Shown: positions 23,522 to 32,478 of the stretch, piece after piece | Layout of the letters: each line of letters opens with the position of its first letter | Position numbering within the stretch: the stretch's first letter is position 1 | Origin: an uncultured Oscillospiraceae bacterium | GTDB lineage: Bacteria; Bacillota; Clostridia; Oscillospirales; Ruminococcaceae | Reading direction: 5' to 3' | DNA: 44,226 bases | Assembly: GCA_910579125.1 (NCBI GenBank) | Contig: CAJTTH010000020.1 | Span: forward strand, 1 to 44,226 | Position numbers and translations under genes: made by a program | Notes under the pieces: model-generated | Told to the model about the DNA's origin: nothing | The model's input: only the letters and a program-made list of their open reading frames with translations | Database searches by the model: none

Positions 23522-24193
23522 GTGTTGAGGCTGATTTCCGTTGCAATCGACGGTCCCGTGGGGGCAGGCAAGAGCACTATTGCCAGAGCCGCCGCCGAGC
23601 GTATGAACTTTATCTATTGCGATACCGGTGCGCTGTACCGCGCTGTCGGGCTGTTCTGCCACAGAAACGGCGTTGATATGCACGATCCGTCGGAAATAGC
23701 AATGTCATTGGGCAATATAAAGCTCGAGATACGTCTTATTAACGGCGTTCAGCGTATTTTTATGAACAGCGAAGACGTTTCCGAGGAGATAAGGCTGCCA
23801 AAGATATCCATGGCGGCGAGCGCGGTTTCCCCCGTTCCCGAAGTACGGGCGGCGCTGCTCGGCTTGCAGAGGGATATCGCCGAAACGCACAGCGTCATTA
23901 TGGATGGCAGAGATATCGGAACAGTGGTTCTGCCGAATGCGGACGTCAAGATATTCCTTACCGCGAAGCCCGAAATTCGCGCGAAAAGGCGTTACGACGA
24001 ACTTGTTGCAAAAGGCAGCGACGTGACGTTCGAGGAGGTTCTCGATGATCTGAACAAGCGCGACTACAACGACTCGCATAGAGGTACCGCGCCGCTCAAA
24101 CAAGCCGCCGACGCGGTTCGCGCGGATACGTCTGAGCTTGATTTCGAGCAGTCCGTGGAACTTGTCTGCAATATTATAAAGGAGCGAATGTAA
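23522..24193 (+). CDS. cmk: (d)CMP kinase
   Basis: About 223 residues, the normal length. It phosphorylates CMP and dCMP to the diphosphates. P-loop IDGPVGAGKSTIARAAAERM, CDTGALYRAVGLFCHRNGVD, VSEEIRLPKISMAASAVSPV, IMDGRDIGTVVLPNADVKIF and KRDYNDSHRGTAPLKQAADA are all diagnostic. GGAG at 23513-23516 suits a GTG at 23522 or the next codon TTG 23525; a GTG at 23516 overlaps the site. The stop shares a base with the plsC start (TAATG), so translation is coupled. The order cmk-plsC-ispH-rpsA is conserved in Clostridia. Confidence 0.95.
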   Translation: MLRLISVAIDGPVGAGKSTIARAAAERMNFIYCDTGALYRAVGLFCHRNGVDMHDPSEIAMSLGNIKLEIRLINGVQRIFMNSEDVSEEIRLPKISMAASAVSPVPEVRAALLGLQRDIAETHSVIMDGRDIGTVVLPNADVKIFLTAKPEIRAKRRYDELVAKGSDVTFEEVLDDLNKRDYNDSHRGTAPLKQAADAVRADTSELDFEQSVELVCNIIKERM

Positions 24194-24798
24194 TGTTTTA
24201 CGAGATCGCGCGCGGTCTTGTAAACTTCATTTTTCACATTTGGTTTCACATTACCGTTGTGGGGAGAGAAAATATCCCCGAGGAAAAGGGCGGCTATATA
24301 ATTGCGTCCAACCACGTTTCCAACAACGATCCGCCAATGGTTGGCATCGTTTTCAAAGGAAAATACACATTTATGGCGAAAGATGAGCTTTTTCATCTTA
24401 ATCCTATTTTTACATGGTTGATAAAGAAACTCGGCGCGTTTCCCGTAAAACGCGGCTCGAAAGATACAAAGGCGATAGACAGCGCGTTGGAGAGCCTTGA
24501 TCACGGACGGATTTTCGTGATCTTCCCGGAGGGCACACGCTCCAAAACGGGCGAGTTGGGTAAGCCGAAGAGCGGAGTTTCGCTTATCGCTGCGAGAGCG
24601 CACGTTCCTGTCGTCCCGGTTTTTGTGAAGTACGGGAAAAAGAAAGTGCGTCAGAATGTGTTGGTGTCGATCGGCTCAGCTATTCCCGCGGAGAATTTCA
24701 ACGTGGATATCACCGACAAACACGCGATACGCAAGGTCAGCGAGGAGATAATGGGAAGAATTTCCGAATTAAAGGAGAACGTTCCCAATGTTTATTGA
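24193..24798 (+). CDS. plsC: 1-acyl-sn-glycerol-3-phosphate acyltransferase
   Basis: 201 residues. It adds the second acyl chain to lysophosphatidate at the membrane. The H-x4-D acyltransferase motif is NHVSNNDPP (His41, Asp46). The glycerol-phosphate binding block is FVIFPEGTRSKTGEL (about 108-122), with KKLGAFPVKRGS between. The N-terminus (LVNFIFHIWFHITVVG) is a hydrophobic membrane-associating helix. It overlaps the ispH-rpsA start by 11 nt, whose ribosome site lies inside plsC. Confidence 0.93.
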   Translation: MFYEIARGLVNFIFHIWFHITVVGRENIPEEKGGYIIASNHVSNNDPPMVGIVFKGKYTFMAKDELFHLNPIFTWLIKKLGAFPVKRGSKDTKAIDSALESLDHGRIFVIFPEGTRSKTGELGKPKSGVSLIAARAHVPVVPVFVKYGKKKVRQNVLVSIGSAIPAENFNVDITDKHAIRKVSEEIMGRISELKENVPNVY

Positions 24799-26746
24799 GG
24801 TCGCCGACAAGGCGGGGTTCTGTTTCGGAGTAAAACGCGCGATAGAGCTTGCGGAAAGCGCCGCCGCGAAATACGGCGAAGTGCTTACGCTGGGCGAGCT
24901 TATCCACAACGAACACGCGGTCGCAGAGCTGGAACGCAAAGGTGTGCACGCGGTTGTAAACGCTTCCGAAGCTGAGGGAAAGCCGCTGATAATACGCTCT
25001 CACGGAGTTGCGAGAAAGGTCGCCGAGGAAGTGCGGAAACATGCATCGACGGTCATTGACGCTACTTGTCCGTTCGTGAAAAAGATACACGATATAGCTG
25101 CCGCGCTGCCCGAGGGCGCAAAGCTTATCGTACTGGGCGACAGAGAGCACCCCGAGGTCGTCGGGATAGTGGGCAGCACCGACTGTACGGCGTTCGCGTG
25201 CAGAAATTTTGATGAAATTGAGAGTTTGTTTGAGCGCGGCAAGATTGACGAAAATGACGAGGCGGTCTTGGTGGCTCAAACAACGTTTGACCGCAGCAGA
25301 TTTTTGGAGTACTCCCGTAAAACAGCGGAGAAGTACGGCTGCGTGAGGATATATGACACAGTATGCGACGCTACCGTAAAGCGCCAGGAGTGCGCGCGGG
25401 AGCTTGCTATACGGGCTGCGCTGATGATCGTGGTCGGAGGCAGCAACAGCTCAAACACAAGGAAGCTGGCGGATATCTGCAGCGAATACTGTAAAACAGT
25501 GTTTGTGACGTCCGCCGATGAAATTCCTTTGCAGATCGTGAAAGGTCTGCGCTCCGACAGTATTGTCGGAATAACGGCCGGAGCATCTACTCCCGCTTAT
25601 ACCATTAAGGAGGTTCATGAGAGAATGAACGAGGAAATCACCAAAACCACAAATGAAAATGAGGAGGACTTTGCTTCGCTGCTTGAGCAGGATCAGTCTT
25701 TTAACAGATTATATACCGGCAAAAGAGTTAAGGCTACGGTTGTCAGCGTATCCAAAAAGGAAGCTGTCGTTGAGGTCGGTGCAAAGCAGACAGGCTACAT
25801 AGTCCGCGAGGAGCTTACGAACGATCCGAACGCGGAGGTCGAGGATATTGTAAAGCCCGGCGACGTTATTGACGCAGTCGTTGTTAAGGTTGACGACTCC
25901 GTTGGAACGGCGGCGCTCTCCAAGAAACGCGTTGACGCTCAGCTTGGTCTTGAAAAGCTCCAGATTGTCAAGGAGTCCGGAGAGACTATCGAGGGCACGG
26001 TCGCACAGGTCGTAAAGGGCGGCGTTATCGTAATTTACGAGAACATACGTGTATTTATCCCCGCGTCTCACACGGGTGTTCCGCGCGGCGGCAAGTTGGA
26101 CGATTTGCTCAAAAAGCCCGTGAAGTTCAAAATTATCGAGGTCACCAACGAGCGCGGCGGCAGAGTGGTAGGCTCTATCCGTCAGGCAAACAAGGAAGTC
26201 CGCGACGCAGAGAGAGCGAAGTTCTGGGAGACTATCGAGGTAGGTCAGAAGTTCGAGGGCGAGGTTCGCTCCATTGAGAATTACGGCGTATTTGTCGATA
26301 TCGGTCCTGTTGACGGCTTGGTTCACACTGCAGATCTGACATGGAACAGAGTTGGTCATCCGAAAGATATCGTTAAGATCGGCGACAAGATCAGCGTTGT
26401 TGTCAAGAGCTACGACCCCGAGAAAAAGAGAGTTTCCCTTTCGGCGAAGGATCCTGACGACAATCCTTGGACGAAGTTCGTTGCCGAGTATCAGAAGGGC
26501 GACGTTATCAAGGCGACGGTTGTTTCTATCACCGAGTTCGGTGCGTTCGCGCAGATCATTCCGGGCGTTGACGGTCTTATCCACATCTCGCAGATATCCA
26601 CCGAGAGAGTTACGAGTATTGCGTCCGTGCTTTCGGTAGGACAGGAAGTCGACGTTAAGATCATCGACATCGACGAGGAGAAGAACAGAGTAAGTCTTTC
26701 CATTAAGGCGCTTATGGAAAGCGCTCCCGCCGAGGAAGAAGAGTAA
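24788..26746 (+). CDS. ispH: Fused IspH (HMBPP reductase) and ribosomal protein S1
   Basis: 652 residues. Residues 1-280 are IspH, the last step of the MEP isoprenoid route: the three [4Fe-4S] cysteines are Cys12 (GFCFGVKRA), Cys94 (DATCPFVKK) and Cys193 (TVCDATVKRQ), with Glu120-His121 in GDREHPEVVG and the VGGSNSSNTRKLA substrate loop. After an acidic linker (residues about 283-300) come four S1 RNA-binding repeats (about 305-375, 390-455, 475-545, 560-632), the third and fourth being closest to consensus (VGQKFEGEVRSIENYGVFVD; KGDVIKATVVSITEFGAFAQ). This fusion is a known clostridial feature. It probably serves both as enzyme and as the cell's S1-like protein. A strong terminator follows. 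Confidence 0.95.
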   Translation: MFIEVADKAGFCFGVKRAIELAESAAAKYGEVLTLGELIHNEHAVAELERKGVHAVVNASEAEGKPLIIRSHGVARKVAEEVRKHASTVIDATCPFVKKIHDIAAALPEGAKLIVLGDREHPEVVGIVGSTDCTAFACRNFDEIESLFERGKIDENDEAVLVAQTTFDRSRFLEYSRKTAEKYGCVRIYDTVCDATVKRQECARELAIRAALMIVVGGSNSSNTRKLADICSEYCKTVFVTSADEIPLQIVKGLRSDSIVGITAGASTPAYTIKEVHERMNEEITKTTNENEEDFASLLEQDQSFNRLYTGKRVKATVVSVSKKEAVVEVGAKQTGYIVREELTNDPNAEVEDIVKPGDVIDAVVVKVDDSVGTAALSKKRVDAQLGLEKLQIVKESGETIEGTVAQVVKGGVIVIYENIRVFIPASHTGVPRGGKLDDLLKKPVKFKIIEVTNERGGRVVGSIRQANKEVRDAERAKFWETIEVGQKFEGEVRSIENYGVFVDIGPVDGLVHTADLTWNRVGHPKDIVKIGDKISVVVKSYDPEKKRVSLSAKDPDDNPWTKFVAEYQKGDVIKATVVSITEFGAFAQIIPGVDGLIHISQISTERVTSIASVLSVGQEVDVKIIDIDEEKNRVSLSIKALMESAPAEEEE

Positions 26747-26755
26747 TTAAAAATT

Positions 26756-26784
26756 AAGAGAGCGTTTCGGCGCTCTCTTTTTTA
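26756..26784 (+). terminator. Terminator of cmk operon
   Basis: AAGAGAGCG (26756-26764) pairs with CGCTCTCTT (26771-26779), TTTCGG loop, followed by a T run to 26783. Confidence 0.88.
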
Positions 26785-26794
26785 TGCGAAGATA

Positions 26795-26820
26795 ATGCCG
26801 AGGTTTTTACGCCTCGGCAT
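26795..26820 (-). terminator. Terminator of second ECF sigma operon
   Basis: ATGCCGAGG (26795-26803) pairs with CCTCGGCAT (26812-26820). It lies 5 bp beyond the stop of the convergent membrane-protein gene. The T tract on the minus strand is modest. Confidence 0.65.
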
Positions 26821-26825
26821 CGTTG

Positions 26826-28937
26826 TTATGACATTGAAAACATATTGTTGGCAAAGTCCAGCGTAAGAGTGACTTCTTCACCGTCATAAGTTTTATAAAC
26901 GATCGCATTATTTTCGGCATCGATCGTATAATCGGGTTCAATAAGGAACGGAGAACCTGTCGCAGGTGCGGGGGCATAGTCCATTTCGTACTTAAGCTGC
27001 GTGACCGTATCATTTTCGAGTTTGTAGATCATTGCGTAAGGATTGCTCTTCGACGATTCAAGATTGCAGTACATCACAAAACCTATGCCGTCCCTCATCT
27101 CAAACGGGCGGAGAAGCTGACCTATCATTTCAACATCATGACCGGTATTCGGATTGTATACGTCGGTATTCGCGATGAGCCTGCCGTCCTTTTCAACTGC
27201 AACGATCAGTTTTGTGAAAGAGCAAACCGAAAACGTTGTACCGAGCATTTCGTCGTAATTATCCGGACTGTTCTTCGCATTTTGCCCTAACAGATAGAAT
27301 TTATATCCGCCTGCTTCCTTTTCCTCAAGGATAGCCTTGTTTTGATAGTCAGTGCGGTTTTTGTCGTAGGTGCTGTATTCTGCAAGTATAAGCGGTTCTG
27401 TGCCCATATAGCTTGCGGTAAAACTGCTTGTGCTGAAGTCAAAGGTGTATTTCAGCGCATTGTACAGTATCAAAGCGTTTTCCTCGGCGATTACAATAGG
27501 CGCGGCATACTCATCATATTCTGCGGGGGTGTCAACTCCGTATGTCGCGGTGAGATCGCCGTCAAACTTGATAATTTGGTCGCCTTTGACCAAACCGAAG
27601 CATTCTTCCCCAGTGGAAGAATTGGGCAGCTTGAAAACAACGCCGTAGTTCATCTCATAAGTGGTCATAAACTCATTGTCAAAATAATTTATATCAATCT
27701 CTAGAGAGCTTGATTCGTCTATGTAGACTATCTTGCCGTTGTGTGAAACGACAGTACGCACGTTTTCCGCCAAAATAATGTTGGGATTTACTTGCTTGGG
27801 GCTTCTGATCTTTTCGCCAATGAGCGAAAGTGTGTAATAGCCGACCTGCTTTTCAGCAAGCGTCGCCTTTGACAAACACTGTTCCCAATCTGTAATTTCG
27901 GCAATATCGGGGACTTGCTCCATATCAAGCATGGGATATTCGGAGAGGTCGAGGTTCATCTCTGCGGTATAGTGTACCGCGTCGTAAGGATTAAGTCCGA
28001 AATTCTCACAATTGAACTTATAGATAAAGTCGCCGTCGGTAAGGATTTTGTTTATGGAGTCAACTGTGTAGCCCTCGTGGAGATATGCGGCTAATCCAAT
28101 GCTGTCGCCGCCTATGCCGCCGCTATCGCCCATAAGTAATCTGAGTTCGCCGTTGTCGGCAATAGTAAAGAACGTGCACTCATAGTCCCACAGTTCGTCC
28201 TGACCCGGCTCGTGATACTTGAAAACAACCAGATTTCCACCGTTCAGCTCGTAATATTCAAGGTAATTCGGCAAGTCAAAAGGCGCAAGCTGATATCCGC
28301 CCTGATGCATTGAAACGCTGAAAGTGTGCGGTCCGTCGGAGGATATGACCTCGCCGTCCTTTACAACAGCAAGGTCCATATAATAGGAATACAGACAAAG
28401 GGGGTCGTCGCTCTTGTCGATGTGGATATCCCTGCCCAGCATATACAGCTCGTATTCACCGCATTTCAGCGTTGCGAGAGTTGCTTTTTGCAGCAGCTTA
28501 TCCTGCTGCGACATTTGGGTTTCCAGTCCGCTGCCCTTTAAATCGGGAACGGTATTGATGTCAATAGGCGGATAATCCTCAAGGCGTATCTTGTTGTCGT
28601 CGATCGTGGGAGCGCTGCTGTCGGAGGAGCTTTCGGTCTTGCTGCTCTCCGTCTCGTAAACGGTGCTGCTGTCCGATGAAAGGGTAACGCCGGAGCTGCT
28701 GTCCAAATCGTTTGGACCTACAAGACCCGCGTGTTTGCTCACGAAATTTGCTCCTATAACTACCGCGACGATTATCGCCGCGCAAGCCGCTATCGGCGCG
28801 AAAATGCTCATAAAGCTCCTGAAAGGGCTTGCTTCGGCGACAATGATCTCTCCGTGCTGAACGTCGGGCTGCTTTGCTTCCTCAAAATACTTGTCGTCGA
28901 TCTCTCCGAGAATATCAAATAATTCCGAACTTCTCAT
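26826..28937 (-). CDS. Membrane-anchored anti-sigma-type protein with triplicated outer domain
   Basis: 703 residues. A cytoplasmic head of about 40 residues (MRSSELFDILGEIDDKYFEE) precedes one membrane helix at about 44-63 (FAPIAACAAIIVAVVIGANF), a Ser/Thr-rich linker (80-112) and a large outer region. That region contains three copies of a domain of roughly 185 residues, marked by KATLATLKCGEYELYMLGRD (from 151), KATLAEKQVGYYTLSLIGEK (about 350) and KAILEEKEAGGYKFYLLGQN (about 530), each later followed by VxxxGxxI. The head matches the short inner segment of proteins that accompany ECF sigma factors in Clostridia. Its start overlaps the sigma stop by 4 nt, so it most likely holds the sigma factor and reports outer signals. 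No enzymatic motif seen. Confidence 0.78.
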   Translation of the reverse strand: MRSSELFDILGEIDDKYFEEAKQPDVQHGEIIVAEASPFRSFMSIFAPIAACAAIIVAVVIGANFVSKHAGLVGPNDLDSSSGVTLSSDSSTVYETESSKTESSSDSSAPTIDDNKIRLEDYPPIDINTVPDLKGSGLETQMSQQDKLLQKATLATLKCGEYELYMLGRDIHIDKSDDPLCLYSYYMDLAVVKDGEVISSDGPHTFSVSMHQGGYQLAPFDLPNYLEYYELNGGNLVVFKYHEPGQDELWDYECTFFTIADNGELRLLMGDSGGIGGDSIGLAAYLHEGYTVDSINKILTDGDFIYKFNCENFGLNPYDAVHYTAEMNLDLSEYPMLDMEQVPDIAEITDWEQCLSKATLAEKQVGYYTLSLIGEKIRSPKQVNPNIILAENVRTVVSHNGKIVYIDESSSLEIDINYFDNEFMTTYEMNYGVVFKLPNSSTGEECFGLVKGDQIIKFDGDLTATYGVDTPAEYDEYAAPIVIAEENALILYNALKYTFDFSTSSFTASYMGTEPLILAEYSTYDKNRTDYQNKAILEEKEAGGYKFYLLGQNAKNSPDNYDEMLGTTFSVCSFTKLIVAVEKDGRLIANTDVYNPNTGHDVEMIGQLLRPFEMRDGIGFVMYCNLESSKSNPYAMIYKLENDTVTQLKYEMDYAPAPATGSPFLIEPDYTIDAENNAIVYKTYDGEEVTLTLDFANNMFSMS

Positions 28938-29578
28938 AACTCATACCCCTCCTTCTTCATATATTCTCTCAATTGCGCGCGGGTGCGGTTAAGGCTTACC
29001 GAGACGTTGTTTTCCTTTATGCCGAAACGCGCCGCAATGTCATGCACACTTTCGCAATAGCAATATCTGGAAACAAACATTATCCTATTTTTCACGGAAA
29101 TCTTCCCGAGAAAGCGGTTGACTGCCGCAAGTATCTCGCGGCGCTCGGCTGTGGCTTCAACACTCGATCCGTCGGAAACGCACTCCTCCAGCTCCTCGAA
29201 AATAAGCTCCATATCGTTGCCGCCGCGTTTCTGCGAATGGCCGCGCCTGTATCTGTCGATCGCCAGATTTCGGGTTATCTTCCCCATAAAAGCGGCGAGC
29301 AGCTTAGGCTTTTCGGGAGGAATAGTTTCCCATGTTTTCATATAAGTATCGTTTACGCACTCCTCAGAGTCCTCGCGGTTGCGGAGGATATTGTTCGCGA
29401 TAGATGTGCAGTAGCTGCCGTATTTTTTGCTTAATTCGGCGATAACGCTTTCGTCTCTGTCAAAAAGCATATCGATTATTACGCTGTCGTCCAACCGAAC
29501 CACCTCCGAGCTTGTATTTGCGCTGTCAATAAATATTTCGCCGCCGACCGACGGGGAAGCTGCAATATTGCCGTTCAT
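28934..29578 (-). CDS. ECF RNA polymerase sigma factor
   Basis: About 214 residues from ATG 29578; a GTG at 29587 lies inside the GAGGTG ribosome site. Region 2: ELSKKYGSYCTSIANNILRN, REDSEECVNDTYMKTWETIP, then FMGKITRNLAIDRYRRGHSQ. Region 4: KNRIMFVSRYCYCESVHDIA, ARFGIKENNVSVSLNRTRAQ, LREYMKKEGYEL. This is the clostridial ECF type in which sigma and membrane partner genes overlap by 4 nt. The first 35 residues before region 2 are a little long. The upstream region shows TATAAT (complement of about 29639-29644) but no clear -35, fitting self-activation. Confidence 0.9.
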   Translation of the reverse strand: MNGNIAASPSVGGEIFIDSANTSSEVVRLDDSVIIDMLFDRDESVIAELSKKYGSYCTSIANNILRNREDSEECVNDTYMKTWETIPPEKPKLLAAFMGKITRNLAIDRYRRGHSQKRGGNDMELIFEELEECVSDGSSVEATAERREILAAVNRFLGKISVKNRIMFVSRYCYCESVHDIAARFGIKENNVSVSLNRTRAQLREYMKKEGYEL

Positions 29579-29855
29579 TATGTTCACCTCATTGTAGTAG
29601 AATATATTGCCGCGCGGTGGGCATTTTTACCCTTCAATTATAGTGACGCAAACGAGATTAAAATCTTACATAAAATTTCAAATTTTTTAAAAAAAGCCGT
29701 ATTGTCAGCGAGGTGTCGCTAGCAGAGAATCAGTTCTAGGTACCGCACGCAGGGAAAACCTTGCGGGAATGGTGTTGCACAGATTATCTCCACAGTTTAC
29801 TTTCGCTTTATCAGCAAGACATCGCAAGAGGTAAACCAAGCAGTCCGACAAAATA

Positions 29856-29884
29856 TTGCATTACTAGCAAGAATTTGGTATAAT
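29856..29884 (+). promoter_or_regulatory. Promoter-like site ahead of decayed lysin
   Basis: TTGCAT (29856-29861), 17 bp, TATAAT (29879-29884). It is followed by the repeat 12-mer at 29928-29939 and then by lysin remains, with no intact gene before 30428. The rest of 29588-29855 shows no gene. Confidence 0.45.
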
Positions 29885-29956
29885 AAAAAAAGAGTGACCG
29901 GAAAATGTTACATAATGAGGCAAGGCGGCTATTGGTACAACCGCAGATAAATTCAA

Positions 29957-30319
29957 AGACTATATCCGATTGCTCCGGCCGGTTTACCTCCTGCGTATTC
30001 GCCTGCTACGGATAGTTCAACTTTTTGTAAAGGTGATAAAGTTTTGTTGAACGATGTTCTGCTCTACGTTTCCTCAACTGCAACAAAAAGTCGAACACCG
30101 TCAGAGAAGAATATTACGTTCACTCGGACGTAATATTCTGCGGCAGAATTCGCATTGCCAATCGCAAGGGAAATAGTGTCTGCACGAACCGAGCCGATGT
30201 TTCGCAATGCAAGAAAACATCGGCTGTTGTGTTTGCCGCGGGCGATACTGTTCGTGTGAGGAACGGCGCAAAAACCTTTGACGGCGGCAGTTCACGCCGA
30301 TGACTTGAACAAGATTTGA
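29957..30319 (+). pseudogene. Remains of a phage endolysin wall-binding (SH3-like) tail
   Basis: Two frames carry the pieces. First: FCKGDKVLLNDVLLYVSSTA, TKSRTPSEKN (about 30026-30115, stop at 30131). Second: FCGRIRIANRKGNSVCTNRA from 30136, then FAAGDTVRVRNGAKTFDGG to about 30289. A third shift gives AVHADDLNKI and a stop at 30317-30319. Intact clostridial phage lysins have repeats reading GDKV.L.N.PLYVSSTA, GRIRITN and VRVRNGAKTYDGGSLASFVY before a final AADL.K; the order here is the same with frameshifts and a deletion. A terminator follows at once. The enzyme domain is gone. Confidence 0.65.
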
Positions 30320-30324
30320 TGTAT

Positions 30325-30360
30325 GCCCATCGGGATTTTTCCCGGTGGGCGTTTTCTTTT
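30325..30360 (+). terminator. Terminator after lysin remnant
   Basis: GCCCATCGGG (30325-30334) pairs with CCCGGTGGGC (30341-30350), one G-T wobble, loop ATTTTT, followed by GTTTTCTTTTT. Confidence 0.7.
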
Positions 30361-30369
30361 TGAAAAAAC

Positions 30370-30398
30370 TTGCATTTTTCCATCGTATGTGATAAAAT
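30370..30398 (+). promoter_or_regulatory. Promoter of aldo/keto reductase gene
   Basis: TTGCAT (30370-30375), 17 bp, TAAAAT (30393-30398), 30 bp before the ATG. Confidence 0.55.
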
Positions 30399-30427
30399 GT
30401 AAATAGAAGTATTTGAGGAGGCGTTGT

Positions 30428-31606
30428 ATGATTACAAGTAAATTTCAAGAACTTGCATTGTCGCGGCTCGGCTTTGGTACAATGCGCCTGCCGCAGAACA
30501 CGGACGGCGGCATTGACGAAAAGCAGGTCGATGAGATGATTGATTACGCGATAGCGCACGGGGTCAATTATTTTGATACCGCATATCCTTATCACGGAGG
30601 AATGTCGGAAATTGTTGTCGGTAGATCGCTTTCGCGTTACCCGCGCGAAAGTTGGTATCTCGCGGATAAATTCCCGGGACATCAGGTTGCTGAAACTTAC
30701 GATCCCGCCGCTGTTTTTGAGGAGCAGCTGAAAAAATGCGGCGTAGAGTACTTCGATTTCTACCTGCTCCACAACGTCTACGAAAACTCTATTGATACAT
30801 ACACGGACGAGCGTTGGGGAATTTTAAAATACTTTGTAGAGCAGAAGAAAGCAGGGCGAATTAAGCATCTGGGATTTTCTTGCCACGGCAGACCCGAGAC
30901 CTTAGAAAAGTTTCTGGACTATGCGGGCAGCAGTATGGAGTTTTGTCAGATACAGCTTAATTATCTCGATTGGACGCTCCAACGGGCACAGGAAAAATAC
31001 GAGCTGCTCACCGAAAGAAATATTCCCGTATGGGTAATGGAGCCTGTTCGCGGAGGGAAACTTGCCGCGCTTTCACCCGAAAATTCCGATCTGCTGCGAG
31101 GTCTGCGTCCCGATGAAAAAGACCCCGCGTGGGCGTTTCGGTTCTTGCTCGGTTTGCCGAATGTGAAGATGATACTTTCGGGAATGAGCAATCCGGAGCA
31201 GATGAAAGAAAACATCTCGACTTTCAGCGACGATAAACCGTTGAACATCACGGAAACGAACACTCTTTTGTCCATCGCAGACGGCATGAAAAACGCGATC
31301 CCCTGCACCGCCTGCCGATACTGTACGGAAAGCTGTCCGCAAGGGTTGGATATTCCCATGCTCATCGCCGCATATAACGACTTGAAATTCCAATCTTCAA
31401 TGACCGTGCCTATGCAGTTAGACGCGCTGCCCAATGACAAAAAGCCGTCGGCTTGTCTTGCCTGCGGAGCCTGCGCGAAAATGTGTCCTCAGTCGATAGA
31501 CATTCCCGCCGCGATGAAAAACCTTGCGGAATGCGTTGCAAAAATGCCGAGCTGGGCGGAAATGTGCCGTCAAAGAGAAGAAGCGGCAAAAAAGGCAAAG
31601 GTATGA
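30428..31606 (+). CDS. Aldo/keto reductase with C-terminal iron-sulfur domain
   Basis: About 392 residues from ATG 30428, with GAGGAGG at 30415-30421. The N-terminal 280 residues are the (beta/alpha)8 reductase barrel: LSRLGFGTMRLPQNTDGGID, the Asp-Tyr pair in NYFDTAYPYHGG, Lys in WYLADKFPG, and the His in YLLHNVYENS. The C-terminal 100 residues carry two cysteine clusters, CTACRYCTESCPQGLDIP and CLACGACAKMCPQSIDIP, of the kind that bind [4Fe-4S]. This fused form is common in anaerobes and probably takes electrons from ferredoxin-like donors; its substrate is unknown. It overlaps the DUF1653 gene by 4 nt. Confidence 0.92.
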   Translation: MITSKFQELALSRLGFGTMRLPQNTDGGIDEKQVDEMIDYAIAHGVNYFDTAYPYHGGMSEIVVGRSLSRYPRESWYLADKFPGHQVAETYDPAAVFEEQLKKCGVEYFDFYLLHNVYENSIDTYTDERWGILKYFVEQKKAGRIKHLGFSCHGRPETLEKFLDYAGSSMEFCQIQLNYLDWTLQRAQEKYELLTERNIPVWVMEPVRGGKLAALSPENSDLLRGLRPDEKDPAWAFRFLLGLPNVKMILSGMSNPEQMKENISTFSDDKPLNITETNTLLSIADGMKNAIPCTACRYCTESCPQGLDIPMLIAAYNDLKFQSSMTVPMQLDALPNDKKPSACLACGACAKMCPQSIDIPAAMKNLAECVAKMPSWAEMCRQREEAAKKAKV

Positions 31607-31860
31607 GCGCTTTGAATGAAATTAAAATCGGCGGAATTTATCGGCATTTTAAGGGCGATTATTATCTCGTTGAGGCTTTGGCAAGCGATTCCGAAACGGG
31701 AGGACAAGTGGTGATTTACCGCAAGCTGTATGGTGACGGGGCGCTTTGGGTGCGCCCGCTGGCGATGTTTCTTGAGGAAGTCGATAAGAAAAAATATCCC
31801 CATATTAAGCAAAAATACAGATTTGAATTGCAGGAGATCAGCAGCTGCGCGGAACATTAA
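31603..31860 (+). CDS. DUF1653 domain protein
   Basis: 85 residues starting MSALNEIKIGGIYRHFKGDY. The pattern G.YRHFKG..Y.V...A.DSETG...V.Y..LYGDG..WVRPL.MF.E.V is that of DUF1653, a small beta-barrel of unknown function that often accompanies other enzymes. ATG at 31603 overlaps the stop of the aldo/keto reductase (ATGA), so the pair is one transcript. The following 106 bp up to the convergent cassette show nothing clear. Confidence 0.88.
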   Translation: MSALNEIKIGGIYRHFKGDYYLVEALASDSETGGQVVIYRKLYGDGALWVRPLAMFLEEVDKKKYPHIKQKYRFELQEISSCAEH

Positions 31861-31966
31861 ATCTATACTCATATCCGTTTCTTGACAGACTTTCTTCTGC
31901 AAGTATTTTACTTTTTGAGTATTATATCACATTACGCGGTAAATGTCAACAATCCAAACGCACTAT

Positions 31967-32455
31967 TCAACCATTCAGAATATCCAGTCTGCGGCAAATC
32001 TCCTCCGCGTCGTCCGGCAGATGAATTTCCCCCGTTTCAACGATTTTCTCATAGGAAATTCGCATAAAACTTTCGGGGAAATTCCCGATAATATCTTTTG
32101 ACGAAACGCACCGCATAAGCTGTTCGCAGCGGTAAATGAAACCCAGCCAAAACGCATAATTCAACTCGTCGGTTTCAATTACTTCGAGCGGAGAATAATT
32201 GCCAAGACCGTCACCCGTGAGTGCAAGCACTGCAATAACAAAATTTCGCACAAGGTTACCGCCGAGGTTTGCGGAATTTATGTAGTCTTGGTTTCGGTCG
32301 AGCATAGCAGCAGTGCTTGACATAAAATTTCCCGCGAATGTTTGCAAAGGTATTCCGCAGAAATACGCTTTCGCGAAAATATTTCCCTGCAGTCTGCAAA
32401 GCGCCAGTTCAGTTTCGCCCAGCGTTCTCGAGATCTGTTCTATGTTTCGTTTCAT
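31967..32455 (-). CDS. Uncharacterised protein, last gene of recombinase-Fic cassette
   Basis: 162 residues, starting MKRNIEQISRTLGETELALC. I do not recognise it. It is predicted mostly helical and soluble, with TLGETELALCRLQGNIFAKA, LVRNFVIAVLALTGDGLGNY and YAFWLGFIYRCEQLMRCVSS. A G-rich site (complement of 32464-32470) precedes the ATG. It follows the Fic-like gene by 23 bp on the same strand. Its base composition is more AT-rich than the core genes, like the rest of the cassette. Possibly a partner of the Fic protein; this is context only. Confidence 0.65.
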   Translation of the reverse strand: MKRNIEQISRTLGETELALCRLQGNIFAKAYFCGIPLQTFAGNFMSSTAAMLDRNQDYINSANLGGNLVRNFVIAVLALTGDGLGNYSPLEVIETDELNYAFWLGFIYRCEQLMRCVSSKDIIGNFPESFMRISYEKIVETGEIHLPDDAEEICRRLDILNG

Positions 32456-32478
32456 GAAAATGTTCCCCCCAATCTCTT

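Noticed and set aside
24788..26746. Possibility that the IspH-S1 fusion is an assembly or frame error
   Set aside because: The frame is continuous with a sensible linker, and the same fusion is known in Clostridia.
31861..31966. Left attachment site of the recombinase cassette by matching 37440-37480
   Set aside because: I found no convincing shared core sequence by eye between the two ends.
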